This document shows, piece after piece, positions 1 through 22,680 of a DNA stretch of 64,000 bases; the first letter of the stretch is position 1; the number at the start of each line of letters is the position of its first letter. Made by a program: the position numbers and the translations under genes. Origin of the DNA: Sinonovacula constricta (lineage: Eukaryota; Mollusca; Bivalvia; Cardiida; Solecurtidae); assembly GCA_007844125.1 (NCBI GenBank), contig CM017568.1:9983780-10047779 (forward strand), written 5' to 3'. The notes beneath the pieces are model-generated. The model was given only the letters and a program-made list of their open reading frames with translations, was not told the origin of the DNA and did not search any database.

Positions 1-28
1 GCTAAATATTTTTTAACCAGACTCCTAC

Positions 29-11905
<11,877 letters not shown>

Positions 11906-11913
11906 TGTCTATC

Positions 11914-12340
11914 CTGTGAAATGAAGAGTAAAATAACAATTATATTAAAGAGAGGTCATATTTAAAAGAAAGTTTCAAAGTGAACTCCCAACATGTATTT
12001 TTGACTTTTTTTTGGTCATGGTTAATTGCAAACAATCTTATAAGTTAAATCTGCTAAATGAACAAAAATTGAGCAATTTTATGCAATTAACAATGAAATT
12101 TGTAAACTATTAATATTTAAACAACCACTGGGACTACTTTCCAATGACTGTTTGTTTACATTTGTTTACATTTAGTTGGACTAATTATTGAAATTTGTAT
12201 TAGTTCATTTAATTGAGGTATCTTCAAAGACACTTCATACCTTTATCATTTAATATTTCTACTACAGTGGCACCTGTCACAGAACATTAGACATTTACTG
12301 GGTGTGTTTGAAAGCCTGACTAATTCGGCCCATGTATGTA
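11914..12340. other. Region upstream of the RUNDC1 start exon
   Basis: AT-rich. On the minus strand it ends in a pyrimidine tract and CAG acceptor serving the exon that carries the RUNDC1 start codon, so it is probably a 5' UTR intron. No first exon or core promoter could be placed. Confidence 0.45.
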
Positions 12341-12354
12341 AAAATAGGTTATGA

Positions 12355-13865
12355 CTATTTACCGGATATGAATTCATATCCGCTGATATTAATCCTGGGT
12401 ACGGATATGAACGTAAAAAACATTATTTACACCCATTTTTGTTATATGTTTGCCTGTTTTAAGTAACATTTATGTATTTTCTATAAATAAAATTAATTAA
12501 CATTAGGTATTCTTGTATTAATTGTAATTGTGTTTGAAGTAATGAAAACCGACATATGGGAATTCATATCTGTGGACATACAGGGTACGGATAGGAACAT
12601 TAAAATTGCCATCTGCAACATTGTTTTATATCTGTTAATTTTGATGAAATGTAATTAATTTAATTACTTTACCTCCTTTTAAAGACGTATAACTTTTGTA
12701 CACATTTGCTGTTAATGAATATTTTGATTCCTGCACAGAAGTTCATATCCGTGGACATAAGGGGTAAGGATATGAACGTAAAAAGCAACATTTTCACCTA
12801 TAATTGGTGTATTTTTGTGGTAATAATATTTTTCTTTTTTTAAATTAATTTAACCAATTTTATGAAGTTCTACTGATATTTACAGAATTGTTGGCAATGC
12901 ATAAACCCATAACCGCGCCTGAGTTCATATCCGTGGACATACAGGGTACGGATAATCCGATATGAACATAAAAAACATTATATACAACCATGTATGTGTA
13001 ACTAAAATAATATAACTTTTTTTGGTATAACGTACAATTGTGGTTGATTTAACGAACATTGTTATATGGTCATTCATAACCGTGTACAAACAGGGTACGG
13101 TATGAACAATAAAATTTACAACACTTTTTATATTTCTGTTAATTGTAAAGAAATATATAAACTAGTTTAAGTTTATTTTACATCCTTTGATAGAGGTACT
13201 TTAACACACTTAATAATAATAAATATACTGACACCCGCACAGACATTTATATCCATAGAAATATGGGGTACGGATATGAAAATTAAACTCACTATCTCAA
13301 ACTCTAAATGTTGTTGTTTTTTCTGTAAATTTTGTTGTTATATAATTATTTTTAATTAGGTCACTTAACCACTTTGATGAAATTTTTGAGTATTCACATT
13401 AATATTGCTATTAAATATACCCTTAAATGCGCCAGAGTTCATATCCGTACACATAGAAGGTATGGATATGAACGCAAAAAATCATTATTTACACCCATTT
13501 ATTGTTATATTTATGTTTTTCTGGGACATTTATTGCATTCTCCTTCAATACAATAATTATACTTGGGTATTATCATATAATATAAAACTGTGATTGATTT
13601 AATGAAAAAAGCTATCAGGTAAGCATATCCGTTTCCTGTTTAGCCATACCGAAGTTCATACCATTGAATATGGACGCCAAACACTGAAAATCATTATCAA
13701 CAGCATTGTTTCTGTTTTGTTTATGTTGATATTGCATTACCACATTTAATTCTTCAGACCATTGTTTAAATGACTCTTCCTTAAAATATAATAATCGGTA
13801 TTATCAATTTAGGTACATGGCAAATTACAGACCCATTGAATACGGATAATAACGTTTAAATGACT
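12355..13865 (+). repeat. ~180-bp tandem array of small palindromes (left arm)
   Basis: About nine units spaced roughly 150-190 bp. Each is centred on a short inverted repeat: GTTCATATCCGT, a 13-bp spacer ending in GGGT, then ACGGATATGAAC. A shared tail follows (GTAAAAAACATTATTTACAC). Well-preserved cores start near 12370, 12740, 12920 and 13438; others are degraded, and the last two (near 13655 and 13840) barely recognisable. Sequence between cores is AT-rich and only loosely conserved. Confidence 0.85.
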
Positions 13866-14109
13866 GTCTACAGTATTGTAACTTATATTTGTGCTCTTTT
13901 TATTAAAGATAATCAAGTTTTTAATGAACTGAAAGGTTGTATAATAAAAGCTATATAACAGTCATTACCCAATTCTTCCTTGTTTAGGAATATGCAAATA
14001 TAGGTACACAAAAATCAGAGGCTTCTAACAAGGGGTGCGATATTTCTGTAATAAATATGCAAACCAAGTTGAGCAATATAGTTTTAACTGCTTGCACAGA
14101 GTGCCATCA

Positions 14110-14734
14110 TCATAAGCTGTTTTGCCCCCTTACTCAGAACACCCTCGGAAAGCTAGAGGATGATGAAGTGATCAGTTTCCACCCGGACAGCCTGGTTTGC
14201 CAGGCTGTAACCAGAGCCAGCTGAAAGCTATTCAGCAGCTTTATCAAGAGCACGGACTGCAGCCTTTCTGGTTTGTCACTTAATTCCGGGTACTCCTTGT
14301 ATTTGCCATGTTGACCATGATGGAAATCCACGGCAGCCAACCTCCACTGGGAAAACCCATGTTTTCCATCCATTGTCTCTGCAGCTGTTTGCCTGGTTTG
14401 CCAATTCATGGTACTTGGTCATCTTCATTTCATGTGCTCCCTCTGTTCTTTCTTCCTAGGGCACTGCGCGCTCAACCATTATCACTTGTTGGGATATCTT
14501 TACCACAGCACAATTTGTGTTAGTTACCTCCTTCGTAAACTTAAGCTGCTTCTAAAGGTCTACCAGGAGTTCCCAACTATCTAGTTCTTGAAGGATACTG
14601 GTGGAAGTTGTGTTCGACTGTTTCTTAGTCTCTTCTTTCACAAAGTTGATAAGGTCTGGGCAATTCTTACTCTTTAATCTCTTTTTTCCTTCTCTCCAGA
14701 TAATAGTTTTATCGTTCATATCCGTACCCCACAT
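14110..14734 (-). pseudogene. Decayed non-LTR retrotransposon C-terminal fragment
   Basis: The minus strand, read with several stop codons and a frame change, gives pieces such as LDSWELLVDL, VERAVP-stop-EERTEGAHE, CRDNGWKTWVFPVEVGCRGF and RKAAVRALDKAAE. I recognise this order (WE.RVDL, ELTVPWEER, a KY-(x)n-GWK...VEVGCRGF block, then an AAE.AS tail) from the C-terminal region of invertebrate reverse-transcriptase proteins, where it looks like a PD-(D/E)XK-type endonuclease. That is family memory, not a search. The fragment has at least four in-frame stops and no RT domain. It sits between the two oppositely oriented arms of the 180-bp array. Confidence 0.55.
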
Positions 14735-15300
14735 GACCGTGGATATAAACGCTGGTGGGGCTATATTTATATGAAATTATTATGTAAAGGCATGTATACT
14801 TTCAAGGAAGGGAGTTTTATTAATTAAAACAATAATATTGTGTCAAAGTAAACAAGAACATTTAAAATTAAGATTGTAGATAATGATTTTAACGTTCATA
14901 TCAATACCCCACATGACCTCGGATATGAACTCTGGTGGGGCTACATTTATATACAAATATTATGTAAAGGCGTGTATACTTTCATGAAATGGAGTTTCAT
15001 TAATTTAAAATAATAATATTGGTTCAAAGTAAACAAGAATATTAAAAATTTAATTGTAGATAATGATTTAAACGTTTACATCCGTACCTCCCCCACCCTG
15101 CCAACGATCCAAATAAACTGTGGTTTGGCTATGTTTATATGCAATAATTACTTAGCATACTATCATCAAAGTTGTTAAATAAATTAAAAACATGATGATA
15201 TTATATAACACTTTACATAAATATAACAAACAATGATCTAGTTTGCAGTTTCGTTGTTCATATCCATGCCCTTGGTGCCCACGGATATGAAATCACATAT
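14700..15300 (-). repeat. ~180-bp palindrome array, right arm (inverted)
   Basis: Units at about 14717, 14893, 15071 and 15256, spaced 176-185 bp. They match the reverse complement of the left arm: GTTCATATCCGTACCCCACA followed by GTGGATAT(A/G)AAC. The first two also share long flanking sequence (GGTGGGGCTA, TTATGTAAAGGC), so they are recent tandem duplicates. A further copy lies at 18599-18645, past an inserted element. Confidence 0.85.
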
Positions 15301-15333
15301 AGATATATACATAAAGATCTGTATTTTGGACTA

Positions 15334-18300
15334 CCGTAAAGTTTTATTGATAAGACGCAGTTTTTTGCCCAAAATTTTAATAAAAAGGTGAGGGATGTGT
15401 CTTATCCATGCGAAGTAAAGTTTTCCCCTTTTTTTCCAGACCAAAATTTACCCTTAGACTAATAAGACTGCAGAGACTATCGCCGATAGTATCAGCCATA
15501 CACAACTGTATTGTGCTATTTTAAGGGAAAAGTTATGTTGTTTTTACCTAAAATTTGACACTTAACATAAAAAGAGAAATTTAAATTTGTTTCTGTATAA
15601 AAAAAAAACCCAACAATATGCAATAAATATTTGCATAAATATCACTTTAAGCTTACAAAATCGGCGAAGTTTCATAATCCGGAAACAGTTATTACGTTTT
15701 AGTGAAACAGGCATATTCATTGATGACGCTGTTATTTATCATCGTCTAAGTAATATGGTATTATTCAATTGATCAATTTTGATTTGAAATTTGTTTTATT
15801 TAAAATGTTAACTACGAATAAATTTTAAGTTGAAATTAAAACCCCACTTAACAACAATAAAATGTGCATTGGCTATTTGTAGGTGTAAATCGAATCCCAA
15901 AACGATATTCGAATATTCATTACGCGTACTCATTCATATTTGAATATTCGGAACGAATTTGTATCATAGTGACACATAACATGGTAATTTTCCATTATGT
16001 TCAATGTGTTTATTCATTGTAAAATGTTTATTTCTGGCCATAATTTACATTGATAGCCTTTTTTATTGCAGAGGCGGCGGTTGATTTATGATTTTGGCAT
16101 AGCATTTAATTTTAAAATGACGATTTCTTGTTTTTGAAATACAAACAGCAATATTATCAATCCGCCATTATCCTGTATTTAGTGAAGGACCAGACGGGGT
16201 GTTTCTTTACTCGGTCAGCGGTAATTTGTAAGAGAATACTGTCAATGAAAAATGCCAGTAAATGCATAAAAAACAATGACATTGTTACTTAACAATTATT
16301 ATTATTATTATAATTATTATTAACATTGAAACTCTTACAAAAAAATATAAAGTAACCAATCAATGTTAAGATGACCTGCAAAGTCCCGTATAATATATAC
16401 ATTATTAACTAGTCACCTTAAACTTGGTTGCCTTTTTGTTACGTGTTGTACTTCATGCAATAACCTTTACAATTTAAAGACATTTTGCATACTTAATTAC
16501 TTATTTGTATTAACATGACATATTAAAAGAGCTACTAAAGCTCATTTTTAATGTTAACATATCAATTTAATAAAACCGTATCATAATTTTATTAGATAAA
16601 ACTGTACAACACATATCTCACAATTTTGATATTTTACTCTACTAACCACAAACAATGTTTAACAACAAACAGTCAATTATGTTTTGTGAACTAATCTTAT
16701 AAAATACATTAATGATTAAAGGAGGCATATTTCAGAAGGACAAAATGCGGGTGATACTGGATCGACTGTAAGACAATTAGGCAAAACCACGAAGGTTTTA
16801 TGAAGGGAAATCGCTCAAGTGTACAGTCAATTAACAGTCTTGATTGGTTGGTGGTCAGATAGATATTTATTTGTGATTGGCTGATATCGCTAAGGATGTT
16901 AATCTGAAGCCATGACATGTCAATTAGGGACATTTAGTTACCAATACACAAGTGACAATTACGAACCTGCTCGCCACATGCCTATGGGTGAAAGGCGAGG
17001 GTAAATAAAACCATTTAATGATGACAATTATTGTGATTGGTTAGTGTCAAAATTACCTGACTGTTGATAAACTGATGAAGTACCAATCAAAATATATATA
17101 AAGAATGATTAAAATTGTAAGCTCGAGAGTTTTAAGTGTGTTAAGTAAACCTATGATGAACCATTAAAAAGACTGTAGATTTACATTTTTGTTATTCGAA
17201 GAGAACGAAGCAAAAACACATAACAGTAAATTGCGGTGACAAAAATAATAGATGTTTAGCTGTATTGTATAGGAATAGAATAACAAGTATGAAGTAGAGT
17301 GACAAAAATAGTTATTGCAATTAAAGTTTGTTTGACAGTGATCTAGCTGTGCTTTCCAAAAATAAAAGAAGTTCTGGTGGACTGTTATCAATAAGTATAG
17401 CCTTATATAATGTATTTATTACACACTATCCCGACCGAAGCTGGGTAGAGTCAGTGTTACGTTAATGCTGTAGCTAACTGCCGCAGCATTGAACTGACAT
17501 GTGTGTTTATTGTACTTTGGCAACTGTTTCCACAACTGTATGGTGATGTGACTAGGTCTAAGTGGGAGAGGGGGCAGAGAAGAGGCTGTGCGCGGTAAGG
17601 TGATTTCATGCCGTTAACCAGTTAACCAGATGGCAATTCGTTATCAGGAGACATGACCCAATCCCTCTATCTTAGAGCGTGCGCGATCACATAACGCTAG
17701 CGTCTTAAGTCGTTGGGAGACGATACGACCAACTAAAGAAATGTCTTTTCAATTTTCTTTCAAACTTAACAAAAGTGAAATAAAAATGATAAAATATTTG
17801 AATCCCAAAATCTCTATTCGAATAGCGACTTGATATACGAATATTCGTTAACATCCCTAGCTATTTGTGCAGACGAGTTTTCACACCTCTTTTGATGTTA
17901 TCATCCATCATCCTAGTTAGTAATTACAAAGGTGCATAGAACTGTTTGCATGGGATCACTTAAATATCCTGGAGTGAAAATGAACATTTAAAAACCTTTA
18001 GTTGTTATTTTAACTGTCATTAGTGTGTTTGTCCCATGTGTCGAGAACTCAATCATAGGCCGAGAACTTAATTGTTTTTATGACATGCTGCTGCGTGAAA
18101 CAGGATGTTCTCTCATGTGTAGGGCTGGGATAGCCGCGAGAATATCCTGTCTGGCGTGTAAACAAAATACTGGGGTAGAGTGCCAAAACGTAACACAATA
18201 CACACGGTCTTACTAGGCAAACATTCGCAACGTATTATCCAAGACACTTAAAGAATAATAAGCACTCGGTGCAAGCACCGATTTACGTAAAAATTGGAGA

Positions 18301-18480
18301 ATGACCCCTAGAGTCAAATCAAGCGATGCGGCGATGCGGGAATTGCGTAATGGTGGCCAGATGGATAAGAGAATAGGGGATGCGTCTTTTCTTTGAGAAT
18401 TTGCTTTTTTCCTTGATTCTAGACCTTGAAGAGGGGGTGCATCTTATCTTTGTGTGCGTCCTATCAATAAAACTTCACTG
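15334..18480. mobile_element. TIR element of ~3.1 kb (non-autonomous, itself interrupted)
   Basis: Left end CCGTAAAGTTTTATTGATAA and right end (complement) CAGTGAAGTTTTATTGATAG agree at 22 of 25 positions up to GACGC. It lies between two units of the 180-bp array (15256 and 18599), which suggests insertion into the array. No transposase frame was found, and a clear target duplication could not be assigned; TA on each side is possible. The outermost few bases are uncertain. Confidence 0.6.
15880..17859. mobile_element. hAT-type non-autonomous transposon with 8-bp target duplication
   Basis: The element begins TAGGTGTAAATCGAATCC and ends with the complement of TAGGGATGTTAACGAATATT. It is flanked on both sides by GCTATTTG (15872-15879 and 17860-17867). 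An 8-bp duplication with TAGGG-type ends and subterminal CGAATATTCG motifs is typical of hAT elements (established). The 1980-bp interior has no open frame long enough for a transposase. It sits inside the larger TIR element, so it inserted later. Confidence 0.75.
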
Positions 18481-18598
18481 CATATTTATTTACTTATTAG
18501 AATACGTAATCTAAATTATTTCATATACCACTAAATATACTAAAGGGCATCTAAACACAGAAAAATCTAAAGGAAGGCTCATAAATATTGACCTTTAT

Positions 18599-18650
18599 AT
18601 TCATATCCGTACCCCAGATTCATATCCGGGGATATGAATTCATATTCGGT
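18599..18650. repeat. Displaced unit of the 180-bp palindrome array
   Basis: TTCATATCCGTACCCCAGAT, then a second TTCATATCCGGGGATATGAA palindrome. This is the right-arm orientation, separated from its neighbours by the 3.1-kb insertion. Confidence 0.75.
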
Positions 18651-18863
18651 AAAAATATTTAGCTTTATTTTTAATTGTATATGATTAAACAAACTTATAA
18701 ATACTTCAAATACTTTATTTTACTAAGACAATTCACATTAGAAAACAAACTTAAATAGCGGACAAACAAATGCAGTTGGTCATCTACTTTGCAAGTACCC
18801 TTAACAGGCCACTGTATACAGGGATACACACTGTAGTGCCGGTGTGGTGAAAGGGCCCAAATC

Positions 18864-18937
18864 TGTCCGCATAGCTAAGTAGGTTGAGCTCCGGAACGGT
18901 GATTCTGGGGTTGTGGGTTCGATCCCCACATCGGGCA
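18864..18937 (+). repeat. tRNA-like sequence, probable SINE head
   Basis: Has a good A box (TAGCTAAGTAGG) and B box (GGTTCGATCCC). It folds with D stem AGCT/AGCT, T stem GTGGG/CCCAC, and acceptor TGTCCGC against TCGGGCA with one wobble and one mismatch. The anticodon stem has a G-T pair and an 8-nt loop, so a working tRNA is unlikely. Repeat-like sequence flanks it (18780-18990). Best read as the pol III head of a tRNA-derived SINE; a tRNA pseudogene is the alternative. Confidence 0.5.
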
Positions 18938-19505
18938 CTCACTTTTCCAATTAAATATTTTAACACACATAGCGGACATACAGCTGAAATCACGATCGAT
19001 AAACAGATGTTTGTTACCTGGCGTGGACTATTGCGTCTGTCAATGCCTTACGAATTGTAACCGGGAGTTGTTTTGTGAACTGTACTGATTGCAATGCGTA
19101 TAAAACCTATTTGAGAACATTAATGAACTTAAAGATTGGAAATACTTCAAACTAATTTATAGGACTCCCACGCATTCTCCCCATAATTGTTGTTGTTCTC
19201 ATCCGGGGATTTAGACAAGTAAAGCTAGCATTTAGTGTCTTGGTGGAATGTTCGCATCAGAGACGTCTATTCTGCGGAGCAATCCGCTATGGTCCTAAAA
19301 TTTAATCAAACGCTGTTTGGGCAGTGTTAGTTGAACAGTCTAAGCAATTAAAGGTATACAAATAATGAAGCAAGAAAGAGCTAAGATGTGAACCAAAAAA
19401 ACAAACTCTGCTAATAAAAGAGGAAAACGTCTTCGCGGTTGTTGTTGTTAATATTGGCTGCATTTAAAGCTGAAATTTAATGTAAGCTTAAACATAAATT
19501 GACCA

Positions 19506-19759
19506 CAGGCATGGATCCGGGGTGAGGTTACATCCTTCATCAGCCAGCTAAAAGAGTAGACTTATGAAACACATATATGTACGTTTAAAAAATACTAAGC
19601 TTTTACAGTAAATATTGTCTGTTGATTGCTTAGGTCGAAGCTAGGGTTTCTTACTGTGTGCATATATATCTGATATTGACTGCGATAAAGTTGAGTGGAT
19701 CTTGATTTAAACCAACCACGCCACCCACCCACAAAAATTTTCTGGATCCGCCCCTGATG
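19506..19759. mobile_element. Short TIR (MITE-like) element upstream of NDUFV3
   Basis: Left end CAGGCATGGATCCGGGG; the complement of the right end is CAGGGGCGGATCCAGAAAAT. CAGGGGCGGATCC is a terminus I recall from several animal DNA transposons, but the superfamily assignment is uncertain and the ends match only in part. About 250 bp long, ending some 100 bp before the NDUFV3 start codon. Confidence 0.4.
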
Positions 19760-19855
19760 GGCCAATGACAATTTGGTGGTTTGTTCCCATTTCAGTAAAA
19801 ATAACAACTTAGAACCAGTCTCCGCGGTGTTCGCATAATTTTTACAAAGGTGAAA

Positions 19856-21633
19856 ATGTCGCTGGTCAAGGCTAGTCGGGTTTCTAGGGTATATATACCA
19901 AGTTTTATATTTACTTACGTTTAGTGACACCGTTTTGATAAAAATTCATTCATGACAGCAACACTACTCCTTTCGTGATTATTAGATACGGACAGAATTT
20001 TATTAGAATGTTCCGTCCCATTCATTTTCGTACTCACTTTTGACAGTTTGCATCACTCCAAGTCTCTTCATATTTTCAAAGTAGGATTGGAAAGTGTATT
20101 TCACGAGTATTTCAAATAACTGCCGATATTGACTAATAACAAACCTTCCAAAGAGTGTGAATCGAAACTTGGTACATACGATCTATTCCTTCAAATTTAG
20201 GCGTAACATACTTATATTTACCGAAATATTTAATTTTATGTTTCTGGACGTTTTCTTGATTTGTTATGTCTTAGGGCTGGCCATATATTGACTTAGCAAA
20301 CTCTTTGAGAATCAGGACATTTCGACCAATTTTTACTTTTAATTTATGCAAACATCTTAGTTTTTATTTGACTTTTATTTCTTGTCTATTTGACGTTTTT
20401 ATATTTTTTTCAAGATTTGTTATGTGTAACTATCAATCTGTTTTTTGTGTAACCCAGGTTTATATCCCCACCAGGAAAGCTACACATGACAGCCTGTTGT
20501 ATGTTTGTGCACATATTTTTCGTGTTTGTACATCTGGTATTACCTGGCTACCCAATGCCTAGTAATGGGATGTCTTGTTCCAACCATGTGACTTGTCTAG
20601 TATGATTATGTATGAGCATTTACCCGTATATGGTAGCGTCTGGAATGGAAGCAAGGTTGTTTGTGAGGATGCCTGTGAATTTCATCTTTTTACAGCTTCT
20701 AACCCACTGACTTCTCACCCTAGCTAACTTATCACTCGATTGCTATCTGAAACGAATGTTTTTGATGACCACCTAATTCTACCTTGTATGTTTAACTAAA
20801 ACAAGTATTGGAGTAAACCCAAGATTCTGTTCAATTCCAACTGGAACAAAGCCCTTATTACATTTGTATAAAGTTCCTAAATACTAGTTTTGATAAAATT
20901 AACTTAGTTAATATTGCCTTCTCTCATCTTAGTTTATCAGATTTCTATAAAATTTGTTTTTTAATTTAATTACTCATTACTCTTTTTACTTTTGGCTGGT
21001 AGGTGCTGATCCAAAGATCAGTCAGTCGACTTTATTCCAGTGGAGAGGGTAGCACAGGTAAAGGTAGGTAGGAGGGCAGGTGTTGTTTACCTTTTAAATA
21101 CTTCATATAATATGGTTCTGCTAGGTTTTGATAATGGTCTCCTATTTGTAATCTCTCCTAACAGATATGTTGTGCAGCATATAAGATAATATTTCGTATA
21201 TGAATATGGTACTATGTTTATGTACCTGTTTTCATATTAAATTGAAAATAATAAAAAGTGGGAAAAAAATCATGTAAGCTTTTAATAATAAGTTACACTA
21301 AGTCTCTCTTGTAAATTCTTTCAGAAATGTCTGTATTTTTCTAATTTGTTTTTTTTTCATTTTCCCATTTTCTCAACTGTTGCAAACTTATACCTGCATC
21401 TTTGCAATCAATCATTTCACTTGCCCTCCATTATCTTCCCAACAGATGTTACCCCGGCCAAGCCAGCTGCAGTACAGCCTGCCGCACCCGCCCCTCCCCC
21501 ACCTGTGCCATTTGATAACACCAAATACAACTGTGACTTATACTACCAACACAAAGCATTCAGCTTCTACGACTTTGAGGCATCCATGGCAGCGAAACGG
21601 GTCGGACAGCCTTCATCAAAAGTCAAAAAATAA
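19856..21633 (+). CDS. NDUFV3: NADH dehydrogenase flavoprotein 3 (complex I 10-kDa subunit)
   Basis: Three exons, 19856-19888, 21003-21057 and 21446-21633, join in frame to 91 residues. Donors are GTATAT and GTAAAG; both acceptors follow pyrimidine tracts. The first 25 residues (MSLVKASRVSRVLIQRSVSR and on) are basic and Ser-rich with no acid, as expected of a mitochondrial presequence. A Pro/Ala-rich linker follows, then the conserved end: PFDNTKYNCDLYYQH, FSFYDFE, RVGQPSS. This parallels PFDNTTY...HHDYS.YTF.D.....R.PQPSS of the vertebrate short isoform (from memory). NDUFV3 is an accessory subunit on the matrix-arm flavoprotein module beside NDUFV1/NDUFV2. The long vertebrate-specific extra exon is absent. 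Its 3' end converges on the next gene; AATTAAGTATTAAA near 21960 may be part of the polyadenylation region. Confidence 0.85.
19960..21000 (+). other. NDUFV3 intron 1
   Basis: AT-rich with no recognisable exon or RNA gene. It ends in a clear TTACTCATTACTCTTTTTAC...TAG acceptor region. Confidence 0.6.
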
Positions 21634-22430
21634 TATTGCAGGTCATAAATACAAGTTAGATGTTAGTTACAACAGAAATGTAATTTTTTGTTGCATTTGA
21701 AAGAGACATTTCCCGTGGATAATGTGTTAGATGATAAATTTGATGAGTGTGACTGTATAAGTCTGTTGAATGATACTTCCAGATGAAATCTGATAGGGAA
21801 ATCTAATAAGGATAATGTTATGGTATTTATTTAAAAGGAGTTTATTTTTTAACTTTTATTTATTGCTACTGAGAAGGACCTGTAATCTAACCTCATCTAT
21901 TGATGTTATGTTGATTTATGGTACAACACCTTTAAGATATTAAACCAGTCATAAATTAAGTATTAAAGCTACATTTGTCTTTTTTATTTTCAAAATAGGT
22001 AAGATTTCTATTTTGTTCTGTTAGTTCTAAATTGTATATGAGAAATGTCAAAATGTACAAAAACACATTAAAAATTAAGCTACTGTTGTACTGTTTTAAT
22101 ACATTAAATATGTAAAAAATAAATAGCTGTGCATTAAGCACCATTATGGTTTTGATTAAGGAGGTATTGTACACTGATACCTTAGGGTGACCTGAATGAC
22201 AGTATATAAAATGCCATACATGGGTATAAACCAGCAAATGCATAGACAAGAAGTAATGTGCAACAGCAAAGAAAGGTGTCTTAAATTTGTAATAAAATTA
22301 AAATGACAACAAATAAAAAACTAAAAATGTGAACCTAACAATAAAAACATTGAAAAAATACAAAAATAACATATGTTCACCAAACATAACATAAACAAGG
22401 AAACAAAGTTTGAAAGCATTTCATGTCGCT
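21634..22430. other. Convergent intergenic region / 3' UTRs
   Basis: Lies between the stop of NDUFV3 and the repeat-bearing end of the minus-strand membrane protein gene. It is AT-rich, presumably 3' UTR of both. No coding signal was seen. Confidence 0.5.
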
Positions 22431-22436
22431 GGCTAT

Positions 22437-22680
22437 CTTTTGTATTTAAAGACACGCTTTTCCAGACTTTTTGTCTGACCTTCGTATTCAGAGACGCATT
22501 GCACGAGATTTCAAAGCAGATCCTGTATCCAAGGACATGTTGCACGATACTTTCAGTTAGCCCCCGGTATTCGAGGGCGTTTTGTCAAACATTTGCGGCC
22601 AGCCTTCCGCATCTAACGCCGTGTCGTTTAGCATTTGCGACCAGCCGTCAGTATCCAAAGACGTGTTGCTGGAAAAGCCC
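22437..22680. repeat. Degenerate 42-bp tandem repeat spanning a stop codon
   Basis: About six units begin GTAT(C/T)(C/T)A(A/G)AGAC on the plus strand, near 22437, 22480, 22522, 22563, 22606 and 22648. The two rightmost full units encode, on the minus strand, 14-residue repeats (LDTDGWSQMLNDTA and LDAEGWPQMFDKT). The units to the left lie beyond the stop codon of the membrane protein gene and are in a different frame. Confidence 0.7.

Noticed and set aside
14308..14523. Plus-strand 71-residue frame
   Set aside because: It is antisense to the retrotransposon fragment, whose family motifs are on the minus strand.
18864..18937. Functional tRNA gene
   Set aside because: The acceptor stem has a mismatch and a wobble, the anticodon loop is 8 nt, and the flanks are repeat-like; SINE head preferred.
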